From Anaerolineae bacterium (GTDB lineage: Bacteria; Chloroflexota; Anaerolineae; B4-G1; SLSP01), in the NCBI GenBank assembly GCA_016934645.1, contig JAFGSL010000279.1:1-42782 (forward strand): a DNA stretch of 42,782 nt. The letters run 5' to 3'. This document shows, in pieces, positions 33,201-40,288 of the stretch. Positions within the stretch are counted from its first letter, which is position 1; each line of letters opens with the position of its first letter. The position numbers and the translations under genes were made by a program. Below the pieces are notes generated by a model. It did not search any database. It was given only the letters and a program-made list of their open reading frames with translations, and was not told where the DNA came from.

Positions 33201-35939
33201 ATTTGCCGGCGCGGTGCCGGTGACGATGTCGGTGTCGATGTCGGGATAGCCCGTGATCGCCACGACCTCGACGTATTCGACGATGCCATTGCCGAAATCG
33301 ACCCAGACGACGCGCCCGGGCTGGATGGTGTTGTCCGGGAACTCCAACCGGTAGCTGGTGGGGCCTTGATCGCCGGAGCCTCCCAGGGTGGTACCTGTGT
33401 CTACAACTGCGCCACCGGATTCGGTGATGGTGATAAGAAGGGTGCTACCTGGTGTTGCACCGCTTCCCCAGACCTCATTGTAGCCGTTCGCCCTGTAGTT
33501 CGCGACGATCTGCGGCCAGTCGAAGTTCTGGCAGACCTGGTTCGCGTCCTCGTTTTGGTAGCATAGACGCACGCTTTGCCCCCATTCGAGGTCGCCGTTA
33601 CCATAAAAGTCCTGCAATTGATCGGGGACGATGGCGAAATCTCCGTTTTCATCGGTCGGGACGAACCCGCTGCCTTGATCACTGAGATTGACGTTTAGCA
33701 GTGAGTTGGGCGGGCCGTGACCGGTTACACGATCGCTGGCTTCGTCCATTTGAGCTAGAAGGTCTGGAATGACGACGACCTGATCGAATCCGGCGGAGGA
33801 CTGGATCTGGATTTCATCGCTCGCTTCGATCTGGACATTCTCGCTGTTGAAGTCGTTGAAACCGATACTGCCATCATCAAATGACGTACCGGTGAGTTGG
33901 GCCTTGAACCCCCCGCCGCTGTCACGCAGCGTGATCGTGTAAGGGGTGTTCCCCGGTCTTAGGCTTCCGAGGACGCCGTTGTACCCCGGCCAGACGCGCA
34001 CGTAGTCGACTAACTGCGTGATGCGGTCGATGTATTCATCGGCGGTGCGGTGGTTAATTTCGTAGACGACGGCATTGCGCACGTCGAAACCCACAACGTC
34101 GGCGGAGAAGGGGCTACCGGCCGTGATGAGGATGTCGAATGTACCGCCGACAGGATAGAGTACTTGGTTTGACCAGCCGTCCCAATGCTCGCCCCATATC
34201 TCGACGCGGTCGATGGACGGTTCAACCGTGCCGGTGAAGCGATCGTTGGCCGTGTCGGCTTCAGCGATGACAGTCATCACCTCAACGACGCCTTGCCAGC
34301 CGTATCCATCGCTCTCGACCGTGATCACGTCGCCGGGCGCGATGTCGGGCAGGCCGTCGTCCGGGTTGAAGGTGTAGTTACCCCACTCATCCGTGCCCTT
34401 ATCGTAGACGTAAGTCATACCATCCGAGGCGCTGGTGAGCGTCAGTGTCACTAAGTGTCCAATAGCCATATGCCCGGGGGGCGCGATGGCGTATCCGTTT
34501 ACGCTATCATAGACTTGGTTGACATCGACGGAGCCTTGGGCCGGTGCCCAGAGCGCAAGGTCGTCGCCTTCGGCATCGGCGCTATAGACGCCCCCCCAGT
34601 TTCCGGGCATCAGGTTCGCGATACCGCCGAATTCGATCGTGTACACGCCCGTGGCGTCGGCTACCGTGGCATTGGAGACGTGTTGGTAGCCGTTTGTCGT
34701 CAGGTTGCTAGCGCGACCGCGCACGACCGCGCCTGGCGCCGCCTCACCGAGGATACGGTCGTTTGCGGCGTCGATGATAGGCGGTGTGTAGTGCTCGACC
34801 GTGCGACTCATCACGATCCCGCCCTCAACCTCGACGACGATGATGTCGGTTTCCCCAAAATCCGGGGTTAGGTTAAAGTAACCATTATCGGCGCTGGTGG
34901 TGTCCACTGCCTGATCCCTGATGGTGACGCCATCCGAGAGATAGACCGTGGCCGTAACCGCGACGTTCGGTGTTGTTTTGGCGGTGATCGTACCGAAGGG
35001 GAATGGCAACACAGCTAACCGTGATCCGTAGATGTCATGGTAGACTTCGATGCCATCCCGAAGGTACGCGAGGGTCGCCGTCTCGTCGGCGAAGAAATCC
35101 CATGTGCTGAAGAGTTCGATGGTGAAATTGCCAAAGCTGTCTGTCCAGACGGTCTCGCTGACCGTCGGTGTGCCGGATAAACCGGTGTAGATGGTGACGT
35201 TCACCGGGGAACTCGTGCCGCCGATAGCGCCGGTCACGATTTCGTTATGTGGGTTGATCTGTGCCGTTATCGTGCGCAGCGTTGTGGCCGCGACCAGGAT
35301 GCTATTCTCGTAGATGGCGAGGGCTTCGCCGCCTACCAGGTCGACCTGGTCGCCCCAGTCGTCGTAGAGCGTCGTCCAGAAGAAGCCGATGCCGTCCGCC
35401 ACAGCCGCACCGACCTGCACGCCATCCACAGTTACGGTGACCGTTGAGCCTGGGCCGACGAGACCCCACACCTGGTTCCGGTCGAGGCTGACGACGAAGG
35501 GCGTGTCGCTGGGCAACGGTGGCGCAGCGATGAACGCTGGCTCTGCGGCGATGCCCGGCATGCCCGCATCTATACCTGCGAGGACAGACAGTGGGGTACC
35601 TAGAGTCGATGGTGCGTGGTCTGTCTGCTGCGCGAATTTGCCTGCATAGTCCCGATCCTGCTGCGGACGTATCCCAGTGGACGCGGCTGGCAGGTATTGC
35701 GGCGCAATACCGGTGATCGGTTCGGGACGTGTGTCCGGGACAGCTTCATCAGCGGGATCGTGTGTGACATCGACGAGGACGGCGTTGAGGGCGCCATCAT
35801 TCGCTGACGTGATTGGAGCTTCGACCAAAGGGTGCCCGAGGCTCTTTTGGGCTGCGGGGTGTAGCAAAACTGAAAAGACGATCAGCAATGTACCCGCTAA
35901 CCCCAGTGCCATAGAAAAAAGGAAAGATTTACGTTTCAT
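27222..35939 (-). CDS. Giant secreted DUF11/PKD repeat protein (2905 aa)
   Basis: This is probably a cell-surface or extracellular structural/adhesive protein. MKRKSFLFSMALGLAGTLLIVF is a Sec signal peptide; AGGAGG lies eight bases before ATG 35939. The region from about 165 to 980 holds Ig-like and carboxypeptidase-regulatory-like modules (repeated NDRxxGxxxP, VxGTAPxN turns). Ten DUF11-type modules (xVxKxxxP.PGexxxYxixxxNxG....vxDTLP) start near residues 983, 1111, 1245, 1380, 1851, 1978, 2106, 2241, 2373 and 2516; a second block of Ig-like modules lies at 1500-1850. Three PKD domains (WDFGDxSAPVxTQ, SHTYxTDGxFTVxLTVTD) fill 2633-2890, and the protein ends SLEYIFLPLVLRNF. It is acidic and rich in Trp, Asp, Thr and Asn. 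No enzymatic domain was seen. The C-terminal tail lacks an LPxTG, hydrophobic and basic signal. Confidence 0.92.
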   Translation of the reverse strand: MKRKSFLFSMALGLAGTLLIVFSVLLHPAAQKSLGHPLVEAPITSANDGALNAVLVDVTHDPADEAVPDTRPEPITGIAPQYLPAASTGIRPQQDRDYAGKFAQQTDHAPSTLGTPLSVLAGIDAGMPGIAAEPAFIAAPPLPSDTPFVVSLDRNQVWGLVGPGSTVTVTVDGVQVGAAVADGIGFFWTTLYDDWGDQVDLVGGEALAIYENSILVAATTLRTITAQINPHNEIVTGAIGGTSSPVNVTIYTGLSGTPTVSETVWTDSFGNFTIELFSTWDFFADETATLAYLRDGIEVYHDIYGSRLAVLPFPFGTITAKTTPNVAVTATVYLSDGVTIRDQAVDTTSADNGYFNLTPDFGETDIIVVEVEGGIVMSRTVEHYTPPIIDAANDRILGEAAPGAVVRGRASNLTTNGYQHVSNATVADATGVYTIEFGGIANLMPGNWGGVYSADAEGDDLALWAPAQGSVDVNQVYDSVNGYAIAPPGHMAIGHLVTLTLTSASDGMTYVYDKGTDEWGNYTFNPDDGLPDIAPGDVITVESDGYGWQGVVEVMTVIAEADTANDRFTGTVEPSIDRVEIWGEHWDGWSNQVLYPVGGTFDILITAGSPFSADVVGFDVRNAVVYEINHRTADEYIDRITQLVDYVRVWPGYNGVLGSLRPGNTPYTITLRDSGGGFKAQLTGTSFDDGSIGFNDFNSENVQIEASDEIQIQSSAGFDQVVVIPDLLAQMDEASDRVTGHGPPNSLLNVNLSDQGSGFVPTDENGDFAIVPDQLQDFYGNGDLEWGQSVRLCYQNEDANQVCQNFDWPQIVANYRANGYNEVWGSGATPGSTLLITITESGGAVVDTGTTLGGSGDQGPTSYRLEFPDNTIQPGRVVWVDFGNGIVEYVEVVAITGYPDIDTDIVTGTAPANNQIHINVDCRDGGCWSTIDGVQVDSSGVYTADFASDGNPPHDIWYGDRFNVHHAGNHNHQTQYSFEITQPDVYIEKQTTPGIAVPGETYLYRIYYGNQESGIAENVTIVDDLPANTTYADNSAGFPVDDGGSVVTFTVGDIPPYTNLEFYVAVNVDGGTPPQTDLENNCVTIATTSPGDPDTDNDNSCSGGVWVDNADHGVWVNKGADPNDPMPGQEFTYGIDYGSDGNGANGTVWLTDTLPAGTTVVGWEEENDWGGLWTEVITTGGQFVLKAPAGIPGDMGGRIRLTLELDGGVPIGTRLENTVVITTDGDVNPDNNMYFDNNTVVSGARYDMEVWKSAWPSQQTPGGHQNYGISFNNRGNIATHAWLTDTLPEGTSLRALNTWVQSGNIGWWEPIEPATITEDYVVWDLGMVPVNENAGLMLEVDIDETATPGPITNCAEIGGDFLENTPANNTHCAESMVYPEGPNLRVTKWHEWRDNYGRLQYVFDVQNVGDMTINNVLITDTLPADATFNGNRWWEGWFPWNVTFTDDSGNGQLLWELEQIDPGWSLTFYFEMDLDNPGEPMQWFTNTVEITTPTGDPTPADNIYTDVAFSRGEVDRVDIQMYPGSSADIRGNAVPGWVTVTTPYTEVVVWADPGCNGCWDTNGASPLEPGDTLVVAAGEGSMPITIEIPDPFTAEADSTADIVYGQIGGWLNQQVNVNIHRPGGNQNVWTDDSGNFTATYGDVPRASQGDVRIETMIDYAAVNISQRFRTRDLSLNVNYGHDWVEGEYEAGHTLWITVTDSGGSIKATAEMTTGVIPWWGDRTGFSSNLGDPWSPERPDIEAGDWVHGALDNGYTNSLHIGDITGVVDSALDNIEGTVLAPEIAQVIDIECHTWGADGWAPNKQDNVYPDGIDTYYCGWDPGTEWDIQPGQEIGVSYYEPDRDQVFNAFHEPAPYLRIQKESYGAPAEGGNFLMRIQYRNEGDAAAENVVISDTILYGMTYLTDTSGLPHTGTGTSGDPLMWDLGTLDPGEWIEFYVFTHVTASAGQQVGNSASISSSTYDPGDPNDRYTEMWSDVQSNDTHLNVGKNAWTGDPLPDSDFVWAVNVCNNGSTTSTGVTVTDTLPMSTTLVNWWGQYPGWTEVFNDGSNLVVTYPAIPSGWCNEVYLIVHVWPDVQPGTQLWNSAVISASNDLESDDNETSNDVWVGEPHTNLSINKDWSWGQLVPGGELSYNIGYHNNGNVAINDTIHITDTLPVSTTFREAWHHDQGSSTPVVPVLITSEYVVWEISGLPNGYGDNFEVRLNIDAAAQPGTVLTNTVKISPQPDEDSYEDNVSHWSETLNDHGPNLRVHKSGGWDDWGENTRQAWWNVTVENIGDDVIAPVLITDTYPADMYMNSGVGLNYWRWWNWGDDPANHSLTVTLESLYPGERIDFNFYTITDTEPLPFGLIFTNTVEVGNVPDDTNSADNTADAVLTTGPDLYVEKDLVAGNFLPGELVTFSLTFGNNNEHWQLWWNMTGDAWLTDTLPVEMEYVTSTLRWCGGSNWCPWMPAIDGNDLTWHLGQMNGGDWNEVHLTARITETVDGLDSFTNWVEIASDQPMVDIEPFYDNNVDSYEVAIDLPYFEVSKAYESTAVAGQPITYTLTVINTGNGVGTGIVLSDTIPAGLENVSGGTIIQPWMWWYIDELVAGGVATETLAATLPCQGTVINDDYRVVDSDQGVSSAVGAPVSFAVLAPTLDVGFNQSAATALVNTTLYFTDTSTTNGPAIAEWTWDFGDDSAPVFTQNASHTYITDGTFTVTLTVTDTCGYAATTTGMVTVTAPTLVASFTQSAASTVVSTTVHFTDTSTTDVPPIAAWAWDFGDASAPVLTQDASHTYSTDGDFTVKLTVTDTLGYTDFYTSLVQVNPPTLAASFDQSATLTEIGVTVYFTDTSTTDVPPIAAWAWNFGDNTPLVFTQNVIHTFATKDTFTVTLTITDTLGYSDSYHATIQVETSLEYIFLPLVLRNF

Positions 35940-36284
35940 GGGTAGGCCTCCTAGCGTTTGATGTTCTACATGAAGAAAAATGAACAGGCTATCAAAGTGT
36001 ATTCACTTCAACAGACAAACATGGTGGCTGCCTATTGTGCTGTGGGCAGCCAATGGCGGAATGAGCAGAGTGTTATCTGTGAGTTAGAGTGTATGAGTAT
36101 GAAGCCGCGGAATCTAGTGCAATGCATGATGATGTGGAAGCGGTAGATGCGCCAGCGTAATCATTACTGCTCTGTCCGTTCTCCTATCAGAGGAGATAAC
36201 TCTATTGTAGTCCCGATTTGACCAGAAGGCAATATTCGATTTGGAAAGGGCGTTATATAATGAGGACGAAAATCTTTCGCAATG
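35940..36284. other. Gene-free region upstream of giant gene
   Basis: No gene is supported here; a 62-codon frame at 35958-36146 has no ribosome-binding site and an odd composition. A small hairpin GGCTGCC/GGCAGCC sits at 36026-36051. TTGTCT and TTGATA on the minus strand at 17 bases spacing (near 36015-35990) could be the giant gene's promoter, a weak guess. TATAAT at 36255-36260 lacks a good -35. Confidence 0.4.
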
Positions 36285-36380
36285 TGTCACCCTGAGCGGG
36301 CGCCAACGCAGTTGGCGTGCGAGGGGGCTCGTTTTGCAGCAACGAGATTCCTCGACTCGCTTCGCTCGCTCGGAATGACA
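36285..36380. repeat. TGTCA...TGACA intergenic palindromic repeat
   Basis: TGTCACCCTGAGCG at the left matches the inverse of CGCTCGGAATGACA at the right. Inside are small stems CGCCAACGCAGTTGGCG and CTCGTT/AACGAG, then ACTCGCTTCGCTCGCTCGG. This style (TGTCAxxCTGAGCG ... CGCTCGGAATGACA) is a well-known dispersed REP-like intergenic hairpin in many bacterial genomes. It carries no gene. Confidence 0.75.
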
Positions 36381-36444
36381 CAATATAGCCATTTTCAAAG
36401 GAGTTTCTATGTAGCAAGCCACACCAACGACAATGAAAATGCTC

Positions 36445-36493
36445 GCGCCGGATCACAATCCGGCGCAGCGGGAACGGCGGATTGTGATCCGCC
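36445..36493. repeat. Paired hairpins with complementary loops upstream of reductase gene
   Basis: Hairpin 1: GCGCCGGAT (36445-36453), loop CACA, ATCCGGCGC (36458-36466). Hairpin 2: GGCGGAT (36476-36482), loop TGTG, ATCCGCC (36487-36493). The loops are complementary, and the cores GGATCACAATCC and GGATTGTGATCC are inverse copies, so the two stems can also pair with one another. It ends 38 bases before ATG 36531. It may be a repeat element, an operator pair or a leader RNA structure. Confidence 0.7.
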
Positions 36494-36530
36494 TTAAGCG
36501 TTGAAGTAAGCTATTTTCACAGGAGGCGCG

Positions 36531-37667
36531 ATGAACATCACTGTTTTAGGGGCAGGATTGGTTGGGAGTGCGATTGTCAAAGACCTGGCGCGGGAAACCG
36601 ATTTTCATGTGCGCGTTGTGGATATCAATTCCACGGCGTTGGACAAGCTACTAGGGGAACTCCCCGTGCAGGGCGTATGCGCCGACGTGCGCGAATCTGG
36701 CTGTGTCGCCGAGGTGACGGCGGATGCCGACCTCGTCATCTGCGCGGTGCCCGGCTTCATGGGCTTCGAGACATTGCGGCAGATCATAGACGCAAGGAAG
36801 AACGTGGTCGATATTTCCTTCTTCCCTGAAGATGCTTTCCTGCTGGATGATTTGGCGAAAGCGAAAAACATCACGGCGGTGGTGGATTGCGGCGTGGCCC
36901 CCGGTCTATCCAACATCATCGCCGGATATGTGAGTAGCCAGTTGGAGCGCGTCGAGCGTTTTATCTGCTACGTCGGTGGCTTGCCGGCGATCCGCCACTG
37001 GCCCTACGAATACAAGGCCGTCTTCTCGCCGGTAGACGTGCTCGAAGAGTACACGCGCCCCGCGCGTTTTGTCGAATACGGGCAGGAAGTGATCCGTCCG
37101 GCGCTTTCCGACGCTGAACTGTTGAACTTCCCTGGGGTGGGGACGCTGGAAGCCTTCAACACCGATGGTCTGCGCACGTTGCAGCGCACGCTTGATGCCC
37201 CGTTTATGAAAGAGAAAACGCTGCGCTATCCTGGTCACATCAACCTGATGCGCGTTTTCAGGGAAAGCGGCTTCTTCGGTACTGAGCCACTGGATGTCGG
37301 CGGTGTTGCCGTGCGCCCCATCGATCTTACGTCGAAGCTGCTCTTCGATCACTGGAAGCTGCGTCCAGGGGAAGAGGACTTCACCGTGATGCAGGTGATT
37401 GTGGATGGCGAGCGGGCCGGGCGGCGCGTCCGCTACACCTTTGATCTGCTGGACCGCTACGACCGTGCGACGCACACCACATCGATGGCGCGGACGACCG
37501 GCTATACCGCCACGCTGGTCGCGCGACAGGTTGTGCGCGGGCAGTTTGCGCAGAAGGGCATCTGCCCGCCGGAATTCATCGGACGCACGCCGGGCTGTTA
37601 CGCCGACTTGCTGGCCGGATATGCTAAACGCAATATCCGATTGGTGGAAACTGTCGTTGACCTGTGA
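36531..37667 (+). CDS. Saccharopine dehydrogenase-like oxidoreductase
   Basis: This 378-residue NAD(P)-dependent cytoplasmic protein is of the saccharopine/lysine-6-dehydrogenase group. The N-terminal Rossmann motif is ITVLGAGLVGSAIVKDLA; DADLVICAVPGFMGF and VVDISFFPED follow, and the central VVDCGVAPGLSNIIAGY is a hallmark of the lysine dehydrogenase-like branch. The C-terminal part (VRYTFDLLDRYDRATHTTSMARTTGYTATLVA) is the second domain. Which amino acid or imine it acts on is not known. CAGGAGGCGCG sits before ATG 36531. It starts a series of four co-directional genes that look like carbohydrate/organic acid catabolism, though separate terminator-like word repeats lie between them. Confidence 0.9.
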   Translation: MNITVLGAGLVGSAIVKDLARETDFHVRVVDINSTALDKLLGELPVQGVCADVRESGCVAEVTADADLVICAVPGFMGFETLRQIIDARKNVVDISFFPEDAFLLDDLAKAKNITAVVDCGVAPGLSNIIAGYVSSQLERVERFICYVGGLPAIRHWPYEYKAVFSPVDVLEEYTRPARFVEYGQEVIRPALSDAELLNFPGVGTLEAFNTDGLRTLQRTLDAPFMKEKTLRYPGHINLMRVFRESGFFGTEPLDVGGVAVRPIDLTSKLLFDHWKLRPGEEDFTVMQVIVDGERAGRRVRYTFDLLDRYDRATHTTSMARTTGYTATLVARQVVRGQFAQKGICPPEFIGRTPGCYADLLAGYAKRNIRLVETVVDL

Positions 37668-37687
37668 ACCAAAATACCTACAATGGG

Positions 37688-37760
37688 GGACTAGGGATTG
37701 GTGACTGGTGACTAGGTGACGAAGTTTGAAAACCCCAATCCCAAATTCCTAGTCCTTGTT
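37688..37760. repeat. Heptad arrays between reductase and GH78-like gene
   Basis: Heptads at 37688-37722: GGACTAG, GGATTGG, TGACTGG, TGACTAG, GTGACGA. A second set at 37733-37760: CCCCAAT, CCCAAAT, TCCTAGT, CCTTGTT. GGACTAGG (37688) pairs with CCTAGTCC (37748-37755), and GATTGG with CCAATC, so the two arrays form the arms of a hairpin followed by TTGTTTTT, possibly a terminator. The SD of the next gene starts 9 bases later. Confidence 0.8.
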
Positions 37761-37780
37761 TTTCTGAGGAGGACAATATA

Positions 37781-40219
37781 ATGACAAGTCTTAAACAAGA
37801 CCCATTTTTGATTTCCCCACCACAGGGCCCTGGCCTTCAACATGATTGGCATACGGGTGCGTGGCCTGCCCGTTGGATCGCGCATCCGGAAGCGGCTAAC
37901 CTGCCGAGTGTGACGGCTTACCGGCGGATCTTCACGGTAGCCGAGGATGTTGTGCTCTGCGTCTACGTCTCCGCCGACGAGCGGTACGCGCTGTACCTCG
38001 ACGGCGAGCGGATCGGGCGCGGGCCGGAGCGCGGCGACCGGCATCACTGGTTCTTCGAGACGTACACGCTGCGCCTGGCTGCCGGCGAACATCGTCTCGT
38101 GGCCCTGGTATGGGCCTTGGGCGAGAACGCGCCGCTGGCGCAGTTCAGCGTGTCGCCGGGATTCATCCTCGCCTGCGATGACCCGGAGCGGATGGCGGCG
38201 CTCGCCACCGGCATCGCGTCCTGGGAGGCGAAACGCCTGGACGGGTTCACCTTCTTCAAGAACAACCTGGGCTTCGGCGTCGGCGCGAACGTGGATATCG
38301 ACGGCGCGCGTTTCGCCTGGGGCTTTGCAGACGGCGCAGGCGATGGCTGGGTTGCACCGCTTGTCGGTAAGGAGGGTATCAGCGCGGGTGCTTTCGACCA
38401 ACACGGCACGCTCAGTACGGCGCACCATCTTGCGCCCGCCACGTTGCCGGCGATGCGGGCCGCGCTCTGGCGTAAAGGGACGGTGCGGCACGTTGCTCCA
38501 TTTGAGGGTGAAGGGAACGTTTTGAGCGTTCCCGTTAAAAGCGATGACGATCTGGTGGACGAACACGTGGCGTGGGAGACGCTGTTGCGCGACGGCGCGC
38601 CGTTGACCATCCCCGCGCATACGCAGCGCCGGGTCCTCATCGACCTTGAGGACTACGTGTGCGCGTACACCCATCTGGTGACCTCCGGCGGCGCTGATGC
38701 TGTGGTGCGCGTCAGTTGGGCCGAGTCGCTGTACGACGATCGCATCAGCGCGTGGTGGGACATCTTCCGCGCGCACAAGGGGAACCGGGATGCCGTTGAG
38801 GGCAAATACTACTGCGGTGAGGGCGACATTTTCCACCCGGACGGCGGCGACCATCGCGTCTTCGAAAATCTGTGGTGGAAGGCCGGACGCTACGTCGAGG
38901 TGTTGGTCGCTACCGCAGACGCGCCGCTGGTCATCGAAAGCCTTGATTTTCTGGAGACCCGTTATCCGCTGGAGCCGGAGGCCGAATTCCACGCGAGCGA
39001 TCCCCGTTTCGCGCAGGTTTGGCCGATTATGGTCCGGGCGCTGCAAATGTGCTCCCACGAGACGTACATGGACTGTCCCTACTACGAGCAGTTGATGTAC
39101 GTGGGCGATACGCGGCTGGAGGCCCTGGTCACGTACTGCCTCACCCGCGATGATCGCCTGCCGCGCAAGGCTATCACGCTCTTCGACGTCTCGCGCTTCC
39201 CGCACGGGCTGACGCAGGCGCGCTACCCGTGCCGCAGCACGCAACTCATCCCGCCGTTCTCGCTGTGGTGGTGCGGCATGGTCTACGATTACACCCTCTG
39301 GCGCGACGACGCCGATTTCGTCCACGCGCGGATGCCCGGCGTGCGCGCCGTGGTAGATGCGTTCCTGTCCTATCGCAATGCCAACGGGCTGGTCGAAGCG
39401 CCGCCCGGCTGGAACTACGTGGATTGGACGACCGACCCGGCCTGGCATCGCGGCGTCCCGCCGGATGGTGAGGGCGGCGTCAACGGCATTCTCAACTGGC
39501 ACTTCGCGCTCACACTCACCTACGTCGCGGCCCTGGAAGACTGGCTCGGGGAACCGGAAAGCGCGGCGCGGATGCGGCGGTATGCAGACGCTGTGGCCCA
39601 GGCGACCACGGCGGCTTTCTGGGACGAGGCCCGTGGCCTGTTCGCCGATGATCTTGCGCACGCGCACTTTTCCGAGCACGCGCAGTGCCTCGCCTTGCTC
39701 AGCGGCCTGGTGGATGCGGATAAACACGCGCGCGTCGCCGAAGGGTTGCTCACGGCGGACGATCTCACGCGCACGACGATCTACTTCAGCCACTATCTTC
39801 TCGAGACGTACCGGTTGCTGGGGCGCGTGGACCGGCTTTTCATTCACCTTGACGAGTGGTTCGCACTGCCAGATTCGGGCTTCAAGACGACGCGTGAGAA
39901 GCCCGAACCGTCCCGCTCGGATTGCCATGCCTGGGGCGCGCATCCGATTTATCACAGCTACGCCATCATCCTCGGCATCCGTCCGAACGGCCTGGGCTTT
40001 CGGGAGGTCATCATCCAGCCGATGCTTGGGGTGCTCACGGCGGTCAAAGCGACGTTGCCGCATCCCCAGGGCGAAATCGCCGTGGACCTGACGCAGCCCA
40101 AACCGGGCGTCCTGCACGGCACGATCAGCCTTCCCGCTGGCGTGACGGGCAAGTTCATCCTTGGCGACGCGACGTATCCCTTGCGCGAGGGTGCCCAGGA
40201 GATCCCTCAACGGATTTAA
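37781..40219 (+). CDS. GH78-like alpha-L-rhamnosidase family glycosidase
   Basis: This 812-residue protein has the layout of bacterial alpha-L-rhamnosidases (GH78): N-terminal beta-sandwich (WIAHPE, VYVSADERYALYLDGERIGRGPERGD), further beta modules up to about residue 420, an (alpha/alpha)6 catalytic barrel (MDCPYYEQLMYVGDTRLE near 429; NGLVEAPPGWNYVDW near 536; CHAWGAHPIYHSY), and a C-terminal beta-sandwich (GFREVIIQPMLG). The usual DCPQRDERLGWTGD is altered to DCPYYEQLMYVGD, marking a divergent subfamily; the substrate may be another deoxy- or uronic-acid-linked glycan. No signal peptide, so it would act in the cytoplasm on imported oligosaccharides. GAGGAGG precedes the ATG. It is followed by the sulfatase-like gene. 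Confidence 0.85.
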   Translation: MTSLKQDPFLISPPQGPGLQHDWHTGAWPARWIAHPEAANLPSVTAYRRIFTVAEDVVLCVYVSADERYALYLDGERIGRGPERGDRHHWFFETYTLRLAAGEHRLVALVWALGENAPLAQFSVSPGFILACDDPERMAALATGIASWEAKRLDGFTFFKNNLGFGVGANVDIDGARFAWGFADGAGDGWVAPLVGKEGISAGAFDQHGTLSTAHHLAPATLPAMRAALWRKGTVRHVAPFEGEGNVLSVPVKSDDDLVDEHVAWETLLRDGAPLTIPAHTQRRVLIDLEDYVCAYTHLVTSGGADAVVRVSWAESLYDDRISAWWDIFRAHKGNRDAVEGKYYCGEGDIFHPDGGDHRVFENLWWKAGRYVEVLVATADAPLVIESLDFLETRYPLEPEAEFHASDPRFAQVWPIMVRALQMCSHETYMDCPYYEQLMYVGDTRLEALVTYCLTRDDRLPRKAITLFDVSRFPHGLTQARYPCRSTQLIPPFSLWWCGMVYDYTLWRDDADFVHARMPGVRAVVDAFLSYRNANGLVEAPPGWNYVDWTTDPAWHRGVPPDGEGGVNGILNWHFALTLTYVAALEDWLGEPESAARMRRYADAVAQATTAAFWDEARGLFADDLAHAHFSEHAQCLALLSGLVDADKHARVAEGLLTADDLTRTTIYFSHYLLETYRLLGRVDRLFIHLDEWFALPDSGFKTTREKPEPSRSDCHAWGAHPIYHSYAIILGIRPNGLGFREVIIQPMLGVLTAVKATLPHPQGEIAVDLTQPKPGVLHGTISLPAGVTGKFILGDATYPLREGAQEIPQRI

Positions 40220-40222
40220 CGA

Positions 40223-40274
40223 AGTCGAACGGATTTTCCGACTTTCGACTTTAGACATTGGACTTTCGACTATC
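40223..40274. repeat. Five GACTNNN heptads before sulfatase-like gene
   Basis: GACTTTC, GACTTTA, GACATTG, GACTTTC and GACTATC occupy 40240-40274 without a gap. AAGTCG at 40223-40228 can pair with the first unit. The array ends 5 bases before AAGGAG, the ribosome-binding site of the next gene. Confidence 0.85.
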
Positions 40275-40288
40275 TAAAAAGGAGCATA

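Noticed and set aside
6287..35939. Giant secreted protein as substrate of the sortase
   Set aside because: Its C-terminus lacks an LPxTG-like motif with a following hydrophobic helix and basic tail, and the genes are 20 kb apart.
36282..36497. 71-codon frame between giant gene and reductase gene
   Set aside because: It lies entirely within the REP-like hairpin and the twin hairpins, and has no ribosome-binding site.
37712..40258. 848-codon open frame antisense to the GH78-like gene
   Set aside because: The sense gene has clear domain motifs and a ribosome-binding site. The antisense frame follows from GC-rich codon use, with Arg/Ala/His-rich composition and no recognisable motif.
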